In this document: positions 18,220 to 25,167 of the stretch, piece after piece
How positions within the stretch are numbered: the first letter of the stretch is position 1
Layout: each line of letters opens with the position of its first letter
The notes under the pieces: generated by a model
What the model was told of the DNA's origin: nothing
What the model saw: only the letters and a program-made list of their open reading frames with translations
Database searches by the model: none
Assembly (NCBI GenBank): GCA_020850595.1
Contig: JADZEK010000034.1
Location: 101,423 to 165,422 of the forward strand
Direction: 5' to 3'
Length of the DNA stretch: 64,000 nucleotides
Source: Anaerolineales bacterium
GTDB taxonomy: Bacteria > Chloroflexota > Anaerolineae > Anaerolineales > UBA6663
Position numbers and translations under genes: made by a program

Positions 18220-19065
18220 CTAGGCCGGCGCGCCGTTCCGCTGGTGCCACGCGCCCGCCAACGCCCCCCACTCGGCCAGGGTGAGCGTTTCGGCGCGGCG
18301 CTGCGGCGCGAGCTGCGCGGCGGCCAGCAGCGCGTCGGCCTGCGGCGGTTCAAGCTGCAAGCCTCCGGCCAGCGCATTGCGGAGTTGTTTGCGCTTCTGG
18401 CTAAAGCCGGCTTTGACCACGCGAAAGAAATCGTCTATGACGGGGACCGACACGGCCGGCGTGGGGCGGATATCGAGCCGGACCACGGCCGAATCCACCT
18501 CCGGCCGCGGGTAGAACGCGCCCGCCGGCAGCCGGGCCACCACGCGAGCCACGGTGTAGAACTGCACGCTGACGGCCAGCAGGTTCATGTCGTCGGGCTG
18601 AGCCACCATGCGCTCCGCCACCTCGCGCTGCACGGTCAGCACCATGCGCGCCGGGGCCACCGGCGCCTCAACAAGATGCCGCACGATGGCCGAGGTGATG
18701 TAGTAAGGGATATTGGCCACCACCAGGTAGCCAGGCGCCAGCCTTTCTACCCGGGCCAGATCAAGTTGCAGGATGTCGGCCAGAATCACGTCCACGTTGG
18801 CATGCGGCCGCAGCGTCTCTTTCAGCGGCGGCAGCAGCGCCGCGTCAATCTCTACCGCTACCACGCGCCGCGCGGCCTGCGCCAGATGGCGCGTCAGCGA
18901 ACCGAGGCCGGGGCCAATCTCCAGCACGGTGTCATCCGGGGCGATCTCGGCGGCGGCCACCACCTTTTCGAGCGCGCCATCGTCTTCCAAGAAGTTCTGC
19001 CCTAGCTGCTTCTTGGGCCAGAGGTTGTGGCGGCGTAGGATTTGCCGGACGTTGAGCGGGATCAT
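18220..19065 (-). CDS. rsmA: 16S rRNA (adenine1518/1519-N6)-dimethyltransferase
   Basis: 281 residues, normal KsgA length. KQLGQNFLED at 19-28, SAM motif EIGPGLGSLT near 50, EID near 72 and the catalytic NIPYYITS near 118. It dimethylates two adenines in helix 45 during small-subunit maturation. The start codon overlaps the upstream stop by one base (TGATG), so it is translationally coupled to the YabE-like gene. The same neighbour relation is known in Firmicutes. Confidence 0.95.
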   Translation of the reverse strand: MIPLNVRQILRRHNLWPKKQLGQNFLEDDGALEKVVAAAEIAPDDTVLEIGPGLGSLTRHLAQAARRVVAVEIDAALLPPLKETLRPHANVDVILADILQLDLARVERLAPGYLVVANIPYYITSAIVRHLVEAPVAPARMVLTVQREVAERMVAQPDDMNLLAVSVQFYTVARVVARLPAGAFYPRPEVDSAVVRLDIRPTPAVSVPVIDDFFRVVKAGFSQKRKQLRNALAGGLQLEPPQADALLAAAQLAPQRRAETLTLAEWGALAGAWHQRNGAPA

Positions 19066-20453
19066 CAGGGCACGGTGGAGGGAATGATGTAGCGGATAGC
19101 GTCGGGCGGCGGCGCGGGGGTCAGGAAGTAGACCGTGACCACGGAGTGCCAGCCAACATAGTTGAAGTCGTCAAAACCGAGGTCAATAAAGCGGCCGCGC
19201 ACGCCGCCGCCGGTGTCGGCCGCCACAGCGAAGCCGTAACCCGGCACGTACATGCGCGTGCCGAAGGGCATCATGTTCAGGTCAATCGCCACCAGGCCCT
19301 TGGTCAAGATCTGCCCCGAGGCCGTGCGCCCGTAGTTGGGTGAGCCTGGCGCGCGGTTGGTGAACTTAGCCGCGTAGGAGGTGGCGTACATGGTGTAGGC
19401 GCGCCAGTATTCAACGGGGCCGTCGGGCGTGTCGAGCGTGCGCGGGATGATCTGCGTGCCGTAGCCGATGATCTGCGGGGCCGGGTCGGAGACCTGCGCC
19501 TCGGCCTCGACCACCCGCGCCACTTCCACGCCGTTCTCGTAGCGCACGCGCGTCAGGCGGCGCAGCACGCCGGGCACGCCCGCCTGCACCTGAAACACAT
19601 TATCAAGCTCAACCTCCGGCAGCGGCTGATAGACGGTGTCGAACGGGACCAACTGCTGATCGGTCAGGATCTCCTCGCGCACGCGCACGACGGCGATGCG
19701 CCCATCGGCGGGCAGCGGCTGGTCTTCGGCGGGCACGGTGTAGTCCTCGCCCACCAGCGCCACGCCCAACTGCCCCAGCGCTTCACCGACTGTCGCGGCG
19801 AGGGTGCGCGCGGCGAGCGCCTGGCCATCGGCCTGCACCTGCACCGGCCGGGAGCGCCGGATGGTGATCGCCAGCGCCGGTGTAATGGCGGTATCCACCG
19901 GTGGGTCAACGACGTCGCCCACGTAGAGCGTCGCGCCCAGCTCGGCCAGCGCTTCTCCCACGGTACGGGCCGGCGTGCGCAGCGCCTGGAGCGCGCGGTC
20001 GCCGTCGCGCAGTTCAATGGGCTGGGCGCGCTGCAGGGTCAGCAGGCGCGGGGCCGCGTCGGGAGCGCCGCCCGCGCTGAGCAGGACATCGCCGGGGCCG
20101 AGGCTAAGCCCCAAGCTTTGGAGAATGGCCTCGGCACTGGGGTCGGCCGCGCGCACGAGCGTGGTTGTGCTATTGGCGGACACAGCCACGATGGGGGCGC
20201 GGGTCACGATGATGGGCGTGCCGGGGGTCGGCGCGGCGTCAAGCGGCGGCGTTACCTGGTCGGCGGGGTCGAGCCACACGCCGGCCGCGGCCAAGGCTCC
20301 GGCCACTGTTGCCGCGCGCACGTTGGCGGCGTAAGTGCGCCCGTCCACTTGGATTTGCACACGCTGTTGGGTGGTGAGCGTGTACACCCCCAGCAGGCCG
20401 AGGAGGAAAACCAGACCAAAGCCAAGGGCGAGGGGGCGCTGGAGCGAGGTCAT
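19065..20453 (-). CDS. YabE-like cell-wall protein with DUF348, G5 and 3D domains
   Basis: 462 residues: N-terminal membrane anchor (about 8-25); three DUF348 repeats (near 35-70, 145-185 and 195-235, each with a VGEALxxLG-like core); a G5 region near 250-330; and a C-terminal 3D domain with AADTGGGVRGRFIDLGF. YabE/Rpf-like proteins act on peptidoglycan, and the 3D barrel resembles lytic transglycosylase MltA. The ATG at 20453 has no Shine-Dalgarno and lies only 12 bases after the SRP RNA end. It forms an operon with rsmA. Confidence 0.9.
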   Translation of the reverse strand: MTSLQRPLALGFGLVFLLGLLGVYTLTTQQRVQIQVDGRTYAANVRAATVAGALAAAGVWLDPADQVTPPLDAAPTPGTPIIVTRAPIVAVSANSTTTLVRAADPSAEAILQSLGLSLGPGDVLLSAGGAPDAAPRLLTLQRAQPIELRDGDRALQALRTPARTVGEALAELGATLYVGDVVDPPVDTAITPALAITIRRSRPVQVQADGQALAARTLAATVGEALGQLGVALVGEDYTVPAEDQPLPADGRIAVVRVREEILTDQQLVPFDTVYQPLPEVELDNVFQVQAGVPGVLRRLTRVRYENGVEVARVVEAEAQVSDPAPQIIGYGTQIIPRTLDTPDGPVEYWRAYTMYATSYAAKFTNRAPGSPNYGRTASGQILTKGLVAIDLNMMPFGTRMYVPGYGFAVAADTGGGVRGRFIDLGFDDFNYVGWHSVVTVYFLTPAPPPDAIRYIIPSTVP

Positions 20454-20465
20454 GGGGAATGATTA

Positions 20466-20572
20466 CACCCAGGTAGGTTGCCCGGCGGCACCCAGAAATC
20501 ACCCCTTACCGCTGCTGCCTTCCGGCCCTGACGGGGTTCGAGGGTCTCTGCCGCGCCGGACCTACCCGGGTG
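20466..20572 (-). ncRNA. ffs: Signal recognition particle RNA, small (4.5S-like) type
   Basis: About 107 nt. The ends pair as CACCCGGGTAGGT with ACCTACCTGGGTG. The apical domain holds GTCAGGGCCGGAAGGCAGCAGC, read here as two parts: GTCAGG/GCCGGAAGG and CAGCAGC. These are the Ffh-binding symmetric and asymmetric loops capped by GGAA. There is no Alu domain, as in most Gram-negatives. The SRP receptor gene ftsY is also in this window (40380-41282). Ends are set by the closing stem; true ends may differ by a few bases. Confidence 0.93.
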
Positions 20573-20581
20573 CAAGGACGA

Positions 20582-20587
20582 ATTATA
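20582..20587 (-). promoter_or_regulatory. Candidate -10 box of the SRP RNA gene
   Basis: TATAAT on the minus strand ends 9 bases before the first base of the closing stem of the SRP RNA, the distance expected if transcription starts at or just before that stem. No TTGACA-like -35 is seen. The same transcript may run on into the YabE-like gene. Confidence 0.55.
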
Positions 20588-20621
20588 CCAGACGGAAACG
20601 GCCCGCCGGCTGGTTGGGGCC

Positions 20622-20968
20622 GAGGGCAATCGCATCTAAATTCCGTTCGCTGAGAGGGTGCCGAAAGTGGCTCAGAAACTGGCCGCCAAGTACTACCGGG
20701 CGAGACGCTGCGCGTCACCGACCTGAGGCCGGGTTGCTCAGAAACTAAACCCGGTACGATCAAAGGGTCAGCCTGATCGTGGGTTGAGATTCCTCACCCC
20801 CCACAATGCCGAAGGATGGCCGGCAACCGGAGGGGGCTTCGGAATGACATGGTCCGCCGAGTGTTTCGCCACTGGGGGGCTGGCGGTCTGCCGCCATGCG
20901 CTATTCGGAATGACAGGCAAAATCGGGCTGATCAGTCTCATGCGCAGTTTAGAGGCAACTGCCCTGGG
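20622..20968. repeat. Gene-free spacer with GGAATGACAGG-type dispersed repeat
   Basis: Bases 20904-20968 match 37652-37716 at 58 of 65 positions by hand alignment. The left side, AGGGCAATCGCATCTAAATT at 20622-20641, resembles the reverse complement of the right end, so the whole 347 bases may be one element with inverted ends. A shorter TTCGGAATGACA copy lies at about 20838, and GCTCAGAAACT occurs twice (about 20670 and 20738). No ORF here looks coding. Confidence 0.65.
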
Positions 20969-20975
20969 TTGGGGC

Positions 20976-22277
20976 CTAGGCGCGGCGGCGCGCTTTCGCA
21001 GCGCGCTTCTTCTTGAGCGGGCGGCCCTTGTAACCGTTGCTCTTCTGCTCCCAAAGCTGGAGCAAGTTGAGGCACATCTGCAGGCTCTGTTCCATCTCTT
21101 GCACTACCACCCACTCCTGCGGGCCGTGCGGGTTGTGGTAGCCGGCAAAGAGGTTGGGTGTGGGCAGGCCCATCTGGGTCAGGCGCGAACCGTCGGTGCC
21201 GCCGCGCGTGGCGGGCGAGGTCGGCTCGAGGCCCAGGGCGCGCACGGCTTCGTAGGCCAGGTGCACGGGGGTCATGTCCTGGCGGAGCCAGTCGCCCATG
21301 TTGCGATATTGCTCATGGATGACGCAGGTGATCTTGGCGCGCGGCTCAGCGGCTTGAAGCCCCGCGCACAGCCCGCGCAGGCGCTCGCCCTTGAGCTTAA
21401 GCTCGGCAGTGTTGTGGTCGCGCAGAATGAACTTGATGGTGGTGCGGTCTACGCCGCCCTCAATGCGCGCAGGGTGAATGTAGCCTTCGCGCAGGTCGGT
21501 GGTCTCAGGCGAGATGTTCTCGCGCGGCAGGGCCACCAGCAACTTGGCCGCCAGGTGCAGGGCGTTGAGCATGCCGCTCTTCTTGGCGTCGCCGGGGTGC
21601 GTGGAGACGCCTTCGATGGTCACCACGGCCTGATCGGCGCTGAAGGTCTCCCAGACTACCTCGCCGGGATTGTCGCCGTCGAGCGTGTAAGCCACGTTGG
21701 CGGCCAACTGGTCCAGGTCGAGCCGGTCCATGCCGGCGGCGACTTCTTCGTCGGGGTTGAAGCAGAGGCGCACCGGGCCGTGCTTGATCTCGGGGTGCGC
21801 CAGGAGGTGGGCGGCCAGGGTCATGATGATGGCGACGCCGGCCTTGTCGTCGCCGCCCAGCAGGGTCAGGCCACTGGCGGTGACGATATCCTGCCCTTTG
21901 GCGCGGGCCAGCTCGGGAAAGCGCGCCGGGTCAATGACCTGGCGCTTGTCGTCGGGCAGGACGATGGGCCGGCCGTTCCACTTCTTGTGGACCAGCGGCT
22001 TGATGTTCTCGCTGTTGAAGTCGGGCGCGGTGTCCACGTGGGCCAGCAGCGCCACCACGGGCACGCTGGGCTTGGCGCTCGTGGCGGGGATGGTCGCCAG
22101 CAGGTAGCCGTTCTCGTCGAGACTTACGTCGGCCGCGCCCAGGGCGCGCAGCTCGCTTTCCAGCAGCCGCAGCAGGTCCCATTGGCCGGGGGTGCTGGGC
22201 GATTGGCCGGCGTCGGGCCGGCTGACGGTGTTGATCCTGGCGTACCGCACAAAGCGGGCAAGCAGCGTATCAGTCAT
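20976..22277 (-). CDS. pepT: Peptidase T (tripeptide aminopeptidase), M20B family
   Basis: 433 residues. Metal ligands appear in LAHVDTAPDF near 78, LLGGDDKAGVA near 138 and FNPDEEVAAG near 175, with the M20 dimerisation domain between. PepT releases the N-terminal residue from tripeptides in the cytoplasm. The C-terminal tail is strongly basic (KGRPLKKKRAAKARRRA), an addition not usual in PepT. Only 29 bases separate it from the M23 gene upstream, so they may be cotranscribed. Confidence 0.92.
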   Translation of the reverse strand: MTDTLLARFVRYARINTVSRPDAGQSPSTPGQWDLLRLLESELRALGAADVSLDENGYLLATIPATSAKPSVPVVALLAHVDTAPDFNSENIKPLVHKKWNGRPIVLPDDKRQVIDPARFPELARAKGQDIVTASGLTLLGGDDKAGVAIIMTLAAHLLAHPEIKHGPVRLCFNPDEEVAAGMDRLDLDQLAANVAYTLDGDNPGEVVWETFSADQAVVTIEGVSTHPGDAKKSGMLNALHLAAKLLVALPRENISPETTDLREGYIHPARIEGGVDRTTIKFILRDHNTAELKLKGERLRGLCAGLQAAEPRAKITCVIHEQYRNMGDWLRQDMTPVHLAYEAVRALGLEPTSPATRGGTDGSRLTQMGLPTPNLFAGYHNPHGPQEWVVVQEMEQSLQMCLNLLQLWEQKSNGYKGRPLKKKRAAKARRRA

Positions 22278-22306
22278 TGTCTGTCAGATAGGGGTGGATT
22301 GAGGCC

Positions 22307-24370
22307 CTATCTTATCACATGGTGCTGCTTTATGAAGGCCTTGGGGTCCTCGTAGACCTGGCGCACCAGCGGCAGGTTATCGCCCGGCCAGTGCCCCGGC
22401 TGGGTCTTGAGAATGGGGTTGAACGAGAGGTCAAAGTGCAGGTGGTAGTTGTTAGGCGCGTATTGGCCGATGGCGCAGATTTGCCGGCCGCGGGTGACAA
22501 GGTCGTTGGCCTGCACCCGCATGGCGGTGACGTGGGCATAGCGGGCGTAGATCACACGGTCTTCACCCGGCACGGGGTGTTCGATGATGATGATGTTCTT
22601 CCAGCCGGTGCTGACGAAGCCGGCCGAGATGACGCGCCCATCGGCGACGGCGTAGACTGGGGCGTCTTTGTCGGCCAGCACGCCGCCGGGGCCGGAGAGG
22701 TTGAGGTCGCCGCCGGTGTGGACGGCCCAGCGGTTGCCCAGCCAGTAGCGGCTGCCGATGGGGTTGGCGTCGTACCACTGGCCGCACCACACGGCGTAGT
22801 GGTTAAAGAGCTGGCGGCCGTCGGCGAACGCGCCCGCCCGCTCGGCGGGCGTGCCCACGGGCGAGTCGAAGCCGACGGCCGTGGCGGGCGGCGGGGCGGG
22901 CGGCGGAGGGGTATAGGGCCGCCAGCGAACTGCGCCAAACGAGATTTCGTAGCGGCCGCCCGGGCGCTGCGCCGGGTCGAGGAAGGTGATGTCGGCCACG
23001 TTGACACGCCCGGAGTCGGGGAAGGCTGGGTCGAGGGCAAACTCGGCCAGCGGCGGGTCGGCGGGCGCGCCGTTGACCAGCGCGGCCTTCAACGGCACCC
23101 AGACGTCGGAGTGAGGTGATTGGTCGAGCACGGCCAGCGACTCGCGCCGCACACCGCGTGGGTAGTCCACGATGAAGTAGTGGGCGTCGCGGATGTAGGC
23201 GTGGTTGCGCGGCACGAAGACTTCGAGGGTGTAGACGCCGCGCCCGCTGAGGCGCGGGCTGTAGCCGACGTAGAGGGTCTGCCGGTTATAGCTGGCGTTG
23301 CGCCACAGGCGCGCGCGGCCGTTGCTGTCGTGGTCGCGGGTCCAGCCGGCGGCGGCGCCGCTTTCGTAGTAGCCGATGTTGAACAGCCCGTTGCGTTCGT
23401 CGTCGGGGTCAATGATGGTGAGGCTAGGCAGGCTGGCTGTCCCCGGTGTGCCCCCATTGCGGCTGACCCCATGCGCAGCGATGACCGGCCGGGTGGCGGG
23501 CCAGCGCGCGGCGACGGCGCCCAACTCGGCCCGGTTTAGCCCCTGGCCGCTGCCCGCCCCGTACCGGAAGAGGGACACGCCGGGCGCCTGGTGCTCATCG
23601 GCAGCGGCAGCCAGCGCGTCGCCCACTTCGCGAGCGGGCAGGCCGTAGGCTTGCAGCACCGGGTAGATGGGCTTGCCCCAGCTTTGCAGGGCGGTGTAGG
23701 TATCGCGCAGGGCCTCGCGCGGGGTCTGGCCAAACTCATGGTGGAAGACCAGCGGGTGTAGGCTGTCTATCTCGGGGAACCAGCAGCGCTGGAGGAACAC
23801 GGCCTCCGGTTGGCCGGGGCGCGGGTCGAACACCAGGCCCAGGTGAAAGCCGGGGCCGACGCGCTCACGCAGGCCGCGGGCCAGCGCCGCCGCGACGGGG
23901 GCGCTCCCGACGAAGCCGCCGCGCCGCTCTGCACGCAACCCCAGGCCGGAGGGCGGGGCCAGGTGGAGCAGGAGGGAGCTGACGCCGCTGTGCTGGGCGA
24001 TAGCCGTGAGCCGGTCTAGCTCTTGCGTGGGCAGGCCGCCGCTGACGAGCGCCCAGGCGTGGACTTCCAGCCCGCGGGCAGTCAGTTCGCGCACCCAGCG
24101 CTGGAGGTCGCTCAGGCCGCTGATGGCGAGGTTGGGCTTGCCACGCTCGCTCCGGCCGGGCCAGCCGGCTCCGGTGGCGGCGCGGACGATGACGGCATTG
24201 ACGTTGGGGGCGGCGGCGCGCAGGTTGGCGGCGAGCTGGCTCAGGCTGGTTTCGACCAGGCTGCTAGGCTGCCAGATGAAGATGCTCAGGCGACCGTCGA
24301 AGCGGTTGGGGTCGGTAGGCAGGCGGCTGGGGACGAGTTGGGCGGAGCGGAGCATGATGGTTTCAGGCAT
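22307..24370 (-). CDS. Two-part protein: TIM-barrel-like N-terminal region plus C-terminal M23 peptidase
   Basis: About 687 residues. The first 350 look like a glycoside-hydrolase-type barrel (RLSIFIWQPSSL, LEVHAWALVSGG, SLHPLVFHHEFG, KPIYPVLQAYG). A beta-rich middle follows (GLFNIGYYESG to DYPRGVRRESL). The C-terminus is an M23 peptidase with HTGGDLN near 550 and HLHFDLS near 642. It should cut peptidoglycan cross-links. No signal peptide is evident. The start is uncertain: candidates are 24499, 24457, 24370 and 24355, none with a Shine-Dalgarno. I chose 24370 because the two longer forms enter a dispersed repeat or low-complexity DNA. Confidence 0.75.
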   Translation of the reverse strand: MPETIMLRSAQLVPSRLPTDPNRFDGRLSIFIWQPSSLVETSLSQLAANLRAAAPNVNAVIVRAATGAGWPGRSERGKPNLAISGLSDLQRWVRELTARGLEVHAWALVSGGLPTQELDRLTAIAQHSGVSSLLLHLAPPSGLGLRAERRGGFVGSAPVAAALARGLRERVGPGFHLGLVFDPRPGQPEAVFLQRCWFPEIDSLHPLVFHHEFGQTPREALRDTYTALQSWGKPIYPVLQAYGLPAREVGDALAAAADEHQAPGVSLFRYGAGSGQGLNRAELGAVAARWPATRPVIAAHGVSRNGGTPGTASLPSLTIIDPDDERNGLFNIGYYESGAAAGWTRDHDSNGRARLWRNASYNRQTLYVGYSPRLSGRGVYTLEVFVPRNHAYIRDAHYFIVDYPRGVRRESLAVLDQSPHSDVWVPLKAALVNGAPADPPLAEFALDPAFPDSGRVNVADITFLDPAQRPGGRYEISFGAVRWRPYTPPPPAPPPATAVGFDSPVGTPAERAGAFADGRQLFNHYAVWCGQWYDANPIGSRYWLGNRWAVHTGGDLNLSGPGGVLADKDAPVYAVADGRVISAGFVSTGWKNIIIIEHPVPGEDRVIYARYAHVTAMRVQANDLVTRGRQICAIGQYAPNNYHLHFDLSFNPILKTQPGHWPGDNLPLVRQVYEDPKAFIKQHHVIR

Positions 24371-24476
24371 GGAGGGCCAGGGAGCAATTTTCGGGCCAAA
24401 CGCGCGGAACTCGCTGGGGGCGGCACGGCCGAGGGAGGAGGGACGGAGGCGGGCCATGGTGGGTGTTGGGAGGAGA

Positions 24477-24530
24477 GGATTTTTGCCACGAATGGACACG
24501 AATGAGGGAACGAATGGCCACGAAGGGGAG
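24477..24530. repeat. Dispersed CCACGAAT repeat, copy A
   Basis: GGATTTTTGCCACGAATGGA followed by CACGAATG and later GGCCACGAAGGGG. It matches copies at 41311-41364 and 56846-56901 in order and spacing. All three copies lie between genes. Confidence 0.7.
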
Positions 24531-24533
24531 AAG

Positions 24534-24629
24534 GGTGGCGGCGGGCAGGTGATGGGTGGCGGCGGGCAGGTGATGGGTGGCCACGGGCAGGTGATGGGTG
24601 GCCACGGGCAGGTGATGGGTGGCTACGGG
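24534..24629. repeat. 21-bp tandem repeat, about 4.5 units
   Basis: Units of GGTGGCGGCGGGCAGGTGATG repeated head to tail with CC/GG and TA variants at one spot. It lies just upstream of the M23 gene and next to the 39-bp array. The unit is a multiple of three, so frames stay open on both strands, but no product is credible. Confidence 0.85.
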
Positions 24630-24638
24630 AGGGCGGGA

Positions 24639-24894
24639 AACCGGCAGAACCGGCAGGGCGGACGGGCGACGACGAAGAACCGGCAGAACTGGCAGGGTGG
24701 ACGGGCGGCGGGGGGAAACCGGCAGAACCGGCAGGGTGGACGGGCGGCGGGGGGAAACCGGCAGAACTGGCAGGGTGGACGGGCGACGGGGGGAAACCGG
24801 CAGAACTGGCAGGGCGGACAGGCGGCGGGGGAAACCGGCAGAACCGGCAGGGTGGACGGGCGACGACGAAGAACCGGCAGAACCGGCAGGGCGG
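24639..24894. repeat. 39-bp tandem repeat (minisatellite), about 6.5 units
   Basis: Each unit begins AACCGGCAGAACYGGCAGGG and ends in a GGACGGGCG-rich stretch; one unit is a base short. There are no spacers between units, so it is not a CRISPR. The shorter sub-repeat CCGGCAGAA/CYGGCAGGG suggests growth by slippage. Together with the 21-bp array and 24895-25150 it makes a gene-free stretch of about 800 bases between divergent genes. Confidence 0.85.
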
Positions 24895-25167
24895 TTTGAG
24901 GAGGGACAAGTGTGGGTGCGACCAGAGCGCGGTTGTCTTTCACGGCCAGGCGCGGGTGGGGGACGGCGGCCAGCGGATGGCGGGGCCGGTGGGTAAGGTC
25001 GGCTGAGGCGGCGGACGATAAGCGTTCCATGGCTCCAGTGTGACCAGTAAATGTGCCATTAGCAATAGGCTGGGGGAACTTTAAGGCGGCCGGGGTGGGG
25101 GACATTAGGTCTGGTCAGGGCGTCTGGCTAGCATGCCAAGTGGGGTGTTTCGGCTAAAATGAGACCC

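Noticed and set aside
24639..24894. 39-bp array as a CRISPR
   Set aside because: Units abut with no unique spacers and no cas genes are in the window.
24006..25105. Long frames on both strands across the minisatellites, one with repeated CRFC motifs
   Set aside because: The repeat units are multiples of three, so open frames arise automatically. The composition is pure repeat, with no start signals and no known domain.
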